Assembly: GCA_001045525.1 (NCBI GenBank)
Contig: LDWW01000009.1
Span: 1-64,000 of the forward strand
DNA from: Chitinispirillum alkaliphilum
GTDB taxonomy: Bacteria > Fibrobacterota > Chitinivibrionia > Chitinivibrionales > Chitinispirillaceae
DNA length: 64,000 nt
Reading direction: 5' to 3'
The translations under genes and the position numbers were made by a program. A model generated the notes under the pieces. That model was given only the letters and a program-made list of their open reading frames with translations, ran no database searches and was not told the origin of the DNA. Shown here piece by piece: positions 1 to 8,756 of the stretch. The stretch's first letter is position 1. Every line of letters starts with the position of its first letter.

Positions 1-16
1 CCATTTATCGTATGGC

Positions 17-991
17 ATGTTAAGTTTGCTGCAATTGCATGACATTTTACTTGCTCCTCTTGCTCTATATGTATCAATATCGATATTGTTTCATAAGGAT
101 TCCTGGGGGTGGTGGAAAGCAATTATTCCATTTTATAATTATATTGTGTTATGTGATTATGCAGGGAAAAATAGTGTTGCATTTAAGTGTTTGTTCCTTT
201 TCTCGCAATTACTTCCTCTCGGGATTGGTTTTCAGCATGTATACGTTTACTCTTACACTACCAGCCTCTTTCTTATGATACCTGTTGTTTTCTGGACCCT
301 GATAGCGTTTAGTTTGGCGAATAAACACGATAAAGGAAGTATGTTTGCTTTAGGGTTGATATTTTTGCCACTGATATTTTTTCCATATCTGGCGCTCACT
401 GCTGATGCTCAAACTCAGATCGACGATGATTATTGTGATGATGACGGGGACAGTGATTTACGTCTTCTAAATATAAACCGTAAAAAATTCATGAAGCTCG
501 AACCACATATCCTTGAGGAAGGATCTTATTCAAAAATCGTTGGTGGGAAAATACATACAGATATAGGATATCTGATAATCGCTAGTATACCTTTGTGGAT
601 CCGCTGGGATGAACATTATATGTTCTTTGCTGATAAAGGTATCTTTTATTTGGTTACGCAATCATTTAAGGGTGTAATCTACAGCGAGTTTACCCCATAC
701 GAAAAGATACATACTCTGAATTTAGAAAAAACTACACTTACCAAGAAAATTGATATCTTTTATAAAAACGGTCTTGAGGAATCTTACGAGTGTTCAGGTA
801 CAAATTTTAATTCCAGAATCATACCATATTTAGATCAAATTCACAGGTGGGCGCCACATTTAAAGTTCGGGGGGAAGTGTATTCCTGAAAATATGAGTGA
901 CAAGCTTGCACCTTCTGTGCAATATGAGGAAAAAACAGCTTTAGTCAAAGAATCGTCTTCAACGGAGGAGTTCTTCCTGGAAGACCTGTGA
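17..991 (+). CDS. Membrane protein with N-terminal DUF5684-like hydrophobic region
   Basis: The first ~130 residues are hydrophobic with several probable membrane segments and contain a Gly-Trp-Trp-Lys-Ala-Ile-Ile-Pro-Phe-Tyr-Asn stretch, typical of DUF5684-type and related small membrane proteins of unknown role. An acidic linker (DDDYCDDDGDSD) follows, then a soluble ~170-residue C-terminal part resembling a PH-like/YcxB-type surface domain; that last comparison is only an impression. The frame is open to the left edge of the window, so the true start may lie upstream; the ATG at 17 is the first in frame. A strong hairpin follows the stop, so it is probably the last gene of its transcript. 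Confidence 0.6.
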   Translation: MLSLLQLHDILLAPLALYVSISILFHKDSWGWWKAIIPFYNYIVLCDYAGKNSVAFKCLFLFSQLLPLGIGFQHVYVYSYTTSLFLMIPVVFWTLIAFSLANKHDKGSMFALGLIFLPLIFFPYLALTADAQTQIDDDYCDDDGDSDLRLLNINRKKFMKLEPHILEEGSYSKIVGGKIHTDIGYLIIASIPLWIRWDEHYMFFADKGIFYLVTQSFKGVIYSEFTPYEKIHTLNLEKTTLTKKIDIFYKNGLEESYECSGTNFNSRIIPYLDQIHRWAPHLKFGGKCIPENMSDKLAPSVQYEEKTALVKESSSTEEFFLEDL

Positions 992-1034
992 TTTGTGTGT
1001 TTCTGATATATTGGCGATAAACAGATGCCAGCGG

Positions 1035-1086
1035 TTATCTGTACTTCGGCTTTATCCCTGAGTGCTGAAGTACAGATAAAGTTTTC
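1035..1086 (+). terminator. Hairpin terminator after the first gene
   Basis: A perfect 13-bp inverted repeat (TTATCTGTACTTC at 1035-1047, GAAGTACAGATAA at 1067-1079) can extend inward through a G-U and two G-C pairs. It is followed by AGTTTTCT. It lies between the membrane-protein stop and recC and fits an intrinsic terminator with a modest T-tract. Confidence 0.6.
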
Positions 1087-1226
1087 TGAGCAGGATAAAA
1101 ACACAATCCCGGAGTTCTGTTCGTGAGTGCAGTATACTATTTTTAAACAGGATACTCTGCAGCCTTTGATCTACTATACAAGTGTATGATCGAGGCAATG
1201 CGCACTCAAAGAAATACGGAATTCTG

Positions 1227-4200
1227 ATGCTTCACCTCACTTTTGCTCCATCAACACAATCCCTCGCAGAGCTTGCAGCTGATAAGCTCGCAGCAATATG
1301 GAGCGATCCTTTTAATCCACCAACGGTTATCGTCCCCAATCCGGCTGTTGAAAAATGGCTCCTCATGCGTTTGGTAACTTTTACCAAAATATCAGGGTGT
1401 GTGGCAAATCTAAAAATGCTAAGGCTTGAGCGGTTTTTGTGGAACACACTGAGTCCGGATGAGAACATGACCCTTATGGATGCAGAGCACCTCTGTCAAT
1501 TGGTTTGTTCACTGCTCGACAAACCACTACTTCAGGAAAAAATATTCACAAGTCTTAAAAACTATCTCTGCTCTTCTCAGAACGGATCAATAGATCCTGT
1601 CAAGAGAGTACAATTGTCAGGTGTTATTGCCCAGCAGTTCAGAGAATACGAGTATAACAGACCAAGTGTATGGGATGAAAAGCTGAACCGGTGGAAAATG
1701 GACGGTATTGATGCAACCTGGCTTAAGGGGAATTACTATTGCGGGGGAGATGCACATGAGGTTTGGCAGAGTGAACTTTACCGCCGGGTTTATGGGTTGG
1801 TTGAAAATGGCGGATCTGAAACAGACAATCGCTGTATTTCTCTTCCTCATCTCTACAGGTGGCGTAGGGAGAAAAGTCGGGGAGAAATGGATTGGTGTCA
1901 AACCAAAGGTGAAATTTTCATATTCGGAGTTTCAAAAATCAGCCATTTTCACCGCAACACCCTGGTTGAGATTTCTCAGGCAGAAAATGTAGAGATGCGG
2001 GTTTTTCTCACTAACCCCTGTGCTGAATTCTGGGAGGATGTCAATACCAGCCGTAACCGTAATAAAAGGCGTAAATGGAGCTGGAATTCTACTTCAAACG
2101 AAGCTGGTATCACTCCTATGCAATCGCGATTGTATAGTAAAGAAAATCTCGATGATGAACTGCCCCCGGAGCAGGGCCTGCTTAGACTCTGGGGTGAGGC
2201 AGGAAAGGAGAATGTTTTCCTCTGGTGCCCTCAGGCACAATGGAATTTCGAATATATACATCATGACAGTAACATGACAGAGCATAGGCCTCAAACAACA
2301 CTGGAATCTGTGAAAGAGTCCCTGCTATTACGCACTGCCACTCTGAGCGAACCAATTCGAGGATGGGGTGATGATTCTCTCTTTATACTCGCTTCACCTG
2401 ACAGGGGCCGGGAAATTGAAGAAATAAGAGAGCAGATCCTCGATATGGTTCATAGAGGGGAGGTGGAGCGACTAAATGAAATTGTCGTTTATCTGACTGA
2501 CCCTGCGGCTTATCTTGTTCATATCAACAGAGTATTTGGAGCTTGTGATACAGCTGATCCCACATATATTCCTTATACTATACTTGGAGCACCGGGTTCA
2601 GGAAGTCTCTTTGCCCAGGGAATGCGCAGCATGCTTGAGCTTATACGGGGACGCTTTGACCGGGCTGGCGTATTTGAGCTTCTGAGAAATCCGATTGTGC
2701 AGGTTACCTCTGACTTTACTCCCGAAAATGTTTCCGTGTGGGAAGTATGGGCAGAGAAACTTGGCATTTTCAGGGGCTACAACAGAGAACACCGAAAAAC
2801 GATGGGAGACAGGGGAGAAATGGTGAGTGATGCGCATACTTTTGAACTGGGTATCGCACGCATGCTGATAGGAAATCTTACTTCAGATCCTGTGGAACTT
2901 GATTACAAAATTGTGCCTGAAACATTCTCATCTCAACAGGTGTCTGTTGTTGTTCCCTTTACAGATTTTGATACTTCAGATGAAGATCTTCTCGAAAAAT
3001 TCTGTGCGGTAACAGAGGACCTTTTCAATGATATAAAGAATTTTTCCGATTGCAATAACGGTGAACTGGAAATTGAGTATGCTGTAGAGCTGATTAAAAA
3101 CCTTGTGTGGCGGTGGTTTGGTAGAATCGATAAACTGGAAAAAGGTGGGGGCGCTGAGGGCCGTGTACAAAAAGATTTTCTCGAATCTCTCGATATTATA
3201 CTCCTCCAGAAAACTACTGCTAACAGAGAAAATTTCCCGATTGAAGAATTTCTCAAAATGGTTGAGGCCTGTCTTCCTGATGAACTCTCATCATTTGGGA
3301 ACGCCTGGGTGGGTGGAGTCACTTTTGCACCGCTTCGTCCTGCAATGGTGCTTTCTCATAAAGTTGTAATCGTTGCAGGGTTGGATGCGGCTTTGTTTCC
3401 CGGTACATCTGAGAAGCCTGGGTGGGATCTTTTGTCAGGTAGGAGAATCATTGGGGATAGTGATCGGGTAAAAGACAATAGATTTGTATTTCTTGAACTG
3501 TTTCATGCGGCACAAAAAAAATTGGTGATGTCATTCAGATGTCGTAATATGCAGAAAGATGAGGAGCTGCAGCCTTCAAGTGTTGTTCTTGAATTTGAGG
3601 AGTATCTTAAGAATGCAATGGAGAACAATACTGACAAAAGCGCAAACGTAAATGTTGTTAGAGGGATTCCATGGGTGCTCCATGAGTCAATTAAAGAGAT
3701 GGTGTCAGCTGGACGTCTGCATGGAAGCTGGGATTGTACAGAGGTTGAGCTTGGCAAACTTGCCGCAAAGTACGAAAAAAACAGAGCTTTGCACCGCCAT
3801 GAGTTGGTGTGCAGAAAAGATGGTTCGCTTTTCAGTCCTGCTATAAAGAAAGAGTTCCATACCACATATCATGATCTTAAAAGGTTTATAACCAATCCCC
3901 TTGAATATCATCTGTATAAAACTCTGAATATTGATCTTGAAGAAGAGTCTGTGACGATGGGGGTGACAGATGAGCCCCTTGATTCTGGTAACCTTGCATT
4001 GGGCGGCATGCAACGGAATATCTGGATCAGGATTCTTGAAATGCTCTTTCCGAAAATCAGAGGAGCTGAAAATTCTAAAAAAGAAGAGTTTTCCCTTAAA
4101 GCAGAGCGTGTTGCAATTCAGATATATGATTATCACGCAGCTACTGGAGGAGCTCCCGAAGGGCTGCTTTATAAAAATGAGAAAAGGAAATTAACTGAGT

Positions 4201-4970
4201 GGGCAATTCAGTGTTGCGAAAAAACTCAGCAACTCCTGGAACTGTTTGACAATCATTACCTTGTAGTAAATACAGATTTTACCCTTGGAAGGAAAGGCCT
4301 TTCAGGGGACTTGACCATAAAGCTGGACGGGGAAAAAAGGTGCTTTGTTGAATGCCGGCATTCACTTGTGTTAATGCCCAGAGATCCTGCTGTCAACAGA
4401 GAAATCGGTATTTTAGCTGTTAAAAAAGAAGGCAATGTTACTGATAATCATGAATTGTGGCTTGCAGCAGTCCTTCAGCAGATCTTTAATAAGGGAAATG
4501 GTATATGCGACAGAATAAATCTTGTTCAGTTAAATCGGGATAAAATTTCTGTGTCTTGTGAGCAGACGTTAACGCCGGAATCCACATGTGATTCCTCAGA
4601 CAATGATGATGAATACCATGAACCTGCTGTTTTGGATGTTAAATGCTGGTTGAAGCGTATCCTCACCATGATGCTTATTGAGAAATGTTCACAGCATCTG
4701 CCCTTTGTAGCTGTAAGAGAAATAACAAAGAAAAGGAAAAATGACAATGCTCATTTCAGAGAACGGCTGAAAAGGATAAGTGTTGAAAGCATAGGGGAGA
4801 GAATTAACGGGAACTTCTCTTCATACAGGTGTTTTCTGGAAGCATACAAATTAACAGATGCTCTGGTTGCATTCAGTGAGATCAATGACAAAACGGAACA
4901 GAATAGAAAGCTTGCCCAGCTTGCAGCACAACTTTACGAACCGGTTCTCAAAAGGTCTTATTATGAATAG
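1227..4970 (+). CDS. recC: Exodeoxyribonuclease V gamma subunit RecC
   Basis: RecC is the Chi-scanning, inactive-helicase-like subunit of RecBCD, which processes double-strand DNA ends for RecA loading. The protein (about 1247 residues) has the RecC-typical opening (fold, then PNPAVEKWL near residue 45), a central region with a degenerate helicase fold, and a C-terminal nuclease-like part. The frame opens at a GTG at 1182, but the ATG at 1227 gives MLHLTFAPS, which matches where RecC proteins normally begin; neither start has a strong Shine-Dalgarno. It overlaps recB by 8 nt, and recD follows in the same operon, which makes the assignment firm. Confidence 0.93.
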   Translation: MLHLTFAPSTQSLAELAADKLAAIWSDPFNPPTVIVPNPAVEKWLLMRLVTFTKISGCVANLKMLRLERFLWNTLSPDENMTLMDAEHLCQLVCSLLDKPLLQEKIFTSLKNYLCSSQNGSIDPVKRVQLSGVIAQQFREYEYNRPSVWDEKLNRWKMDGIDATWLKGNYYCGGDAHEVWQSELYRRVYGLVENGGSETDNRCISLPHLYRWRREKSRGEMDWCQTKGEIFIFGVSKISHFHRNTLVEISQAENVEMRVFLTNPCAEFWEDVNTSRNRNKRRKWSWNSTSNEAGITPMQSRLYSKENLDDELPPEQGLLRLWGEAGKENVFLWCPQAQWNFEYIHHDSNMTEHRPQTTLESVKESLLLRTATLSEPIRGWGDDSLFILASPDRGREIEEIREQILDMVHRGEVERLNEIVVYLTDPAAYLVHINRVFGACDTADPTYIPYTILGAPGSGSLFAQGMRSMLELIRGRFDRAGVFELLRNPIVQVTSDFTPENVSVWEVWAEKLGIFRGYNREHRKTMGDRGEMVSDAHTFELGIARMLIGNLTSDPVELDYKIVPETFSSQQVSVVVPFTDFDTSDEDLLEKFCAVTEDLFNDIKNFSDCNNGELEIEYAVELIKNLVWRWFGRIDKLEKGGGAEGRVQKDFLESLDIILLQKTTANRENFPIEEFLKMVEACLPDELSSFGNAWVGGVTFAPLRPAMVLSHKVVIVAGLDAALFPGTSEKPGWDLLSGRRIIGDSDRVKDNRFVFLELFHAAQKKLVMSFRCRNMQKDEELQPSSVVLEFEEYLKNAMENNTDKSANVNVVRGIPWVLHESIKEMVSAGRLHGSWDCTEVELGKLAAKYEKNRALHRHELVCRKDGSLFSPAIKKEFHTTYHDLKRFITNPLEYHLYKTLNIDLEEESVTMGVTDEPLDSGNLALGGMQRNIWIRILEMLFPKIRGAENSKKEEFSLKAERVAIQIYDYHAATGGAPEGLLYKNEKRKLTEWAIQCCEKTQQLLELFDNHYLVVNTDFTLGRKGLSGDLTIKLDGEKRCFVECRHSLVLMPRDPAVNREIGILAVKKEGNVTDNHELWLAAVLQQIFNKGNGICDRINLVQLNRDKISVSCEQTLTPESTCDSSDNDDEYHEPAVLDVKCWLKRILTMMLIEKCSQHLPFVAVREITKKRKNDNAHFRERLKRISVESIGERINGNFSSYRCFLEAYKLTDALVAFSEINDKTEQNRKLAQLAAQLYEPVLKRSYYE

Positions 4971-7900
4971 TGCTGTTATCTTAACTGATGTATCTCAGAT
5001 TGATCTCGATCGTCATGGTGTTATTGAGGCTCACGCCGGTACGGGTAAGACCTACACCATTGTCAGACTAGTACTGCGAATTTTGGAACAGCCCCTAAGA
5101 GATGAACGCGGGTTGAGATTTGTTCACTTAAGTGAAATACTTCTTGTAACCTATACTGAAAAAGCCGCAGGAGAGCTTAAACTTCGTATTCGTGAAGGGT
5201 TGATGTCAAGAATAAATATTCTCAGGGAGCAGGGTGCTAAAGATTACAATATTATAGAGCATCTTGAATCTTGTCTCAATAACATGCATGAAGCATATAT
5301 CGGAACGATTCACTCTGTGTGTCTGAGGCTTCTCCGTAACATGCCGTTTGAAACCGGCATACAATTCAGCACGGAAATTGCTGATGACGAAGAGGGGTTG
5401 TGGAAAACTTTCAGAGAGATGATAAGAGAGGAGTGGCAGGACACCCAGAGTGACTTTCCATGGGCAATGGAACTGATTGAAATGTACGGATTTAAACTTG
5501 ACAGTGCTTATGACGGAAAAATTGTCGCTTTGGCAAAGGAACTGCTTGATCAGGGATATACAGTTTTAAACAGATGTAACTGTTTCGAGTCACTTGCTGA
5601 TGTAAAATCTTGGTTTGATCAATACAAAGCCAACTGTAATAGTTTGAAAGAAAAGTTGAAAGTTTTAATCAGCTCTGGGTTGCAGATACTAAATAATCCT
5701 GCCGGTTTGAATGAGAAAAGAGTAGCTTATCTTGAATCTACAGTAAACAGGTGGAAGAATTCTCTTGAAAAGGATCCCTTTTCACCGGAAGATGTCCTGT
5801 GTGCAAAATGGGTAAAGAAAAATTCCTGCTACAAATTAAAACCCGATTTAATGAAAAAAGAACTATATAATGTAAGTATAGGGAAAAAAAACCCGTTGGT
5901 GGAACCTTTTGCCGACCAGTTCTATCATTATGCCAAAGATAACGAATGGAAAGTTGTTTTAGAATTTCCCAACATTTCTAATATTTTGTCAAATACGCTC
6001 ATTTGCGACAGTGCAAAGTTACTTGCTGCACGATGGAACAGAAAAAAACAGTCCAACGGGCTTGTATCATATGGAGATATGCTTCGGTTAATGTTTCAGG
6101 CGGTGTCGCAAAAAAACAGTGCAGTTACTCAGAACCTTCGGGAAAGGCTGAGTTATGGGATAATTGACGAATTTCAGGATACAAGTCCTCTTCAATGGGA
6201 AATTTTCAGAACAGTTTTTACCAAAGGAGCCAGAGAAGAGTTGCCCGGATTATTTATTGTGGGTGACCCTAAACAGTCGATTTACTCATTTCAGGGTGCA
6301 GATGTTAATAGTTATCTGTCGGCTAAGAAAACTATTACAGAAATGAATGGAGTATTTTACAGTATAAAAGTCAACTACCGTTCTCTTCCTGAAATGATTA
6401 ACGGGTATAACGAGATTCTGTGCACCGATAGAGGTGCTGGTAATGAAAAATATGAGAAATCAGGGGCTGAAAGTACAGAGTTGATTTCAGATCCAAAAGA
6501 ATCAAATCCACAGCATAACGACGACTGGTTTTGTTTCGCTGCTGAAGATGAAAATGGGATATCGTATCCATCAGACCAGAGAGCATTGGCGCCGGAACGG
6601 GACTTGAGCGATCTTCGGGATAAACTACCATGTAAACCTGTACAGATCATGCCACTTGAAGGAAACAAAACTCAAAGATGCAGGCAATTCGCCGATCATA
6701 CAGCTATTGCAATTAAAGGGTTGAAAGGAAAAAGAATTGATATACCCGACGGTAAGGGGTGGAAGAACTTAACACTTGATTATAATCATTTTGCAGTTAT
6801 TGTGGAAGGGCACAGTCTTGCAGATCCTGTTATGGAGGAGTTTCGAAGGCAAGGGATTCCTGCGATAAAATACAAACTTGAAGGTGTTTTTCAATCACAA
6901 ATGTGCAGGGACTTACATGCAATTTTACGCGCTGTCCTTTATCGGGACGGAGAACCTTCCCCCAGACTTGCCGCTCTTCTTACCGGCTTTTTCAACTATC
7001 ATTATTCACTCATTGATCCGCAAAAAACACTTGAGCCTTGCTTTGATTCAAGGTGCAGCGGTGATGATCTTTGTATTACTCATGCACTTTCAGAGTGGGG
7101 ATATCTTGCTGACAGGAAAATGTGGACCCAGCTGTTCAGGAGTATCATGCTGCGCAGCGGAGTACGGGAGCGTTTTCTGAAGATTGCTGATGGTGAACGG
7201 CATATTTCCGATCTAAGACAAGTAACAGATTACTGTATTGAGTGGCTCTATGAGCACAATGCCCATCTCTCAGAATTGATTGAGCACCTTGGGAGTTTGT
7301 ACAGAAAAGAAACAAGCGTAGGGATGGACCGCAATATTCACCAGATTGCAACCCAAAAGTCAAGTGTGCAGATTCTCACTATGCACGCCTCCAAGGGACT
7401 TGAGTTTCCCGTGGTTTTTGTCCTGACATCAAAAACAAGGGCAAAAAGTGTTCCTGCAATCTCTTATATCGGTCCTGATAGCCGTCGCCATGTGATGCTT
7501 ACTGCTGAGGGGTATGGTGATGATGAAACAAAAAGAATATACGATCTGGCGGAAACGCAGAAAGAACAGGAACGTCGTCGTTTGCTCTATGTCGCAATGA
7601 CACGTCCATCGGCACTGCTGTTTTTGCCCGTTCACATGAACAGAATTATTAAAAGTAATAAAAAAATAGTCTGGGAAAACTGTATACCTGATTCTAAAGG
7701 GGCTGATACAGACCTTACACCAAGGCTTATCAATCTTATAAGAGAGGATAAGAGTGACTGTATAGAAATATTCAACCCTGAAGAATGGAACTTTCAGAAT
7801 ACTACAAAGGCTTCGGATATAAGGAGTGGTGCCCAAAAATGTGATTTGGTTTTTTCTTTGCAGAATATACCAAAAATTGACCTCCGATCTCTTGTAAGTC

Positions 7901-8361
7901 ACAAAACGAGCTATTCACAGTTGAGCCGAAATGTCGATTCTGACCGGGGAGTAGACAAAGGCGAAGAGGTCGGTGTGGTTGAAGTTATAAATTCACCAGA
8001 GCTGCTACCCACTGCTACTCCTGTTCTTCCCGGGGGAGCAGCAACAGGGGATGCTCTTCATGCTGCTGTCGAAGAGATATTTAACAAAGAAGACCTCATG
8101 AAATGTATTGAAAATAGTGATGAGCTGAAAGGGGTTGTTGGTAAGTATCTTGAACGCAATGGCGTACTGAAACGTATTTGGATACAAAATAAGAAAGAAA
8201 CTAAAGTTAAAATTGAAGAGATGGAAAAAAGAGCGATCACTTATGCTTCTGTATGCATAAAAACGCCCTATTGTCTGAAATCGGGCTTGACAAAGACAGA
8301 GGCGTTATTCTGGCCCATCTCAGCAAAAATTCTCGTGTTCCGGAGATGGAGTTTCTTCTAA
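4963..8361 (+). CDS. recB: RecB helicase part (exodeoxyribonuclease V beta subunit), frameshifted before the nuclease domain
   Basis: This is the superfamily 1 helicase part of RecB. Visible motifs: Walker A AHAGTGKT (residues 23-30), DEFQDT (~401), GDPKQSIYSFQGAD (~434), TMHASKGLEFP (~806) and RRLLYVAMTRP. The ATG at 4963 overlaps the recC stop and gives the usual RecB N-terminus; an open frame from 4858 lies inside recC and is not used. The frame leaves RecB homology near 8263 and ends in an unrelated tail (LTKTEALFWPISAKILVFRRWSFF). The missing nuclease domain continues in the -1 frame at 8253-8756. Adding one A to the run at 8259-8263 would restore one continuous RecB of about 1264 residues. 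Confidence 0.9.
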   Translation: MNSAVILTDVSQIDLDRHGVIEAHAGTGKTYTIVRLVLRILEQPLRDERGLRFVHLSEILLVTYTEKAAGELKLRIREGLMSRINILREQGAKDYNIIEHLESCLNNMHEAYIGTIHSVCLRLLRNMPFETGIQFSTEIADDEEGLWKTFREMIREEWQDTQSDFPWAMELIEMYGFKLDSAYDGKIVALAKELLDQGYTVLNRCNCFESLADVKSWFDQYKANCNSLKEKLKVLISSGLQILNNPAGLNEKRVAYLESTVNRWKNSLEKDPFSPEDVLCAKWVKKNSCYKLKPDLMKKELYNVSIGKKNPLVEPFADQFYHYAKDNEWKVVLEFPNISNILSNTLICDSAKLLAARWNRKKQSNGLVSYGDMLRLMFQAVSQKNSAVTQNLRERLSYGIIDEFQDTSPLQWEIFRTVFTKGAREELPGLFIVGDPKQSIYSFQGADVNSYLSAKKTITEMNGVFYSIKVNYRSLPEMINGYNEILCTDRGAGNEKYEKSGAESTELISDPKESNPQHNDDWFCFAAEDENGISYPSDQRALAPERDLSDLRDKLPCKPVQIMPLEGNKTQRCRQFADHTAIAIKGLKGKRIDIPDGKGWKNLTLDYNHFAVIVEGHSLADPVMEEFRRQGIPAIKYKLEGVFQSQMCRDLHAILRAVLYRDGEPSPRLAALLTGFFNYHYSLIDPQKTLEPCFDSRCSGDDLCITHALSEWGYLADRKMWTQLFRSIMLRSGVRERFLKIADGERHISDLRQVTDYCIEWLYEHNAHLSELIEHLGSLYRKETSVGMDRNIHQIATQKSSVQILTMHASKGLEFPVVFVLTSKTRAKSVPAISYIGPDSRRHVMLTAEGYGDDETKRIYDLAETQKEQERRRLLYVAMTRPSALLFLPVHMNRIIKSNKKIVWENCIPDSKGADTDLTPRLINLIREDKSDCIEIFNPEEWNFQNTTKASDIRSGAQKCDLVFSLQNIPKIDLRSLVSHKTSYSQLSRNVDSDRGVDKGEEVGVVEVINSPELLPTATPVLPGGAATGDALHAAVEEIFNKEDLMKCIENSDELKGVVGKYLERNGVLKRIWIQNKKETKVKIEEMEKRAITYASVCIKTPYCLKSGLTKTEALFWPISAKILVFRRWSFF

Positions 8362-8756
8362 GTTCTGAACCACACTGGGTAGGAGGCTTTATGGATCTTG
8401 TGTTCAGAATTCCACAGATCAATGCAGAGCATCCTTGGCGGTACTATGTGCTTGATTGGAAAAGTGATGTGCTGAAAAATTATGATCGTGATTCACTTGA
8501 AACTTGTATGGAGCAGCGCCATTACAATCTTCAGGCGAGAATCTATAGCCATGCTTTAGACAAGTATCTAAAAGGGATAGTGGGTGAAGCCTATATACCT
8601 CAACAGAACCTTGGGGGGGCAGTATATTTATTTCTTCGTGGTTTCAATGAGATTACTCTTGAAACACCATGCTTATTCAGAGGAGCAAGTCCGGAAGAAG
8701 ATGCTGCATATACAAAAGATCTGATTACTAAAATGGCCGGGAGCTCAGTATTATGA
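8253..8756 (+). CDS. recB: RecB C-terminal nuclease domain, separated from the helicase part by a frameshift
   Basis: This frame carries the RecB-family nuclease signature: PEMEFLL, then GGFMDLVF (catalytic Asp), YYVLDWKSD (catalytic Asp and Lys) and the QYNLQARIY-like helix (RHYNLQARIYSHAL). It is the direct continuation of the upstream RecB frame, shifted by one base at an A run. No ribosome binding site precedes the internal ATG at 8253, so separate translation is doubtful. It ends in an ATGA overlap with recD. It is either part of a broken recB or of an intact recB with a one-base sequence error; a free-standing nuclease subunit is less likely. Confidence 0.85.
   Translation: MHKNALLSEIGLDKDRGVILAHLSKNSRVPEMEFLLSSEPHWVGGFMDLVFRIPQINAEHPWRYYVLDWKSDVLKNYDRDSLETCMEQRHYNLQARIYSHALDKYLKGIVGEAYIPQQNLGGAVYLFLRGFNEITLETPCLFRGASPEEDAAYTKDLITKMAGSSVL

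Noticed and set aside
841-1104. Minus-strand ORF across the end of the first gene
   Set aside because: Antisense shadow of a real coding region and of the terminator.
8250-8300. Programmed -1 frameshifting in recB
   Set aside because: The local sequence (ATA AAA ACG) does not fit the X_XXY_YYZ heptamer and no downstream stem-loop is evident; an indel in the A run is simpler.
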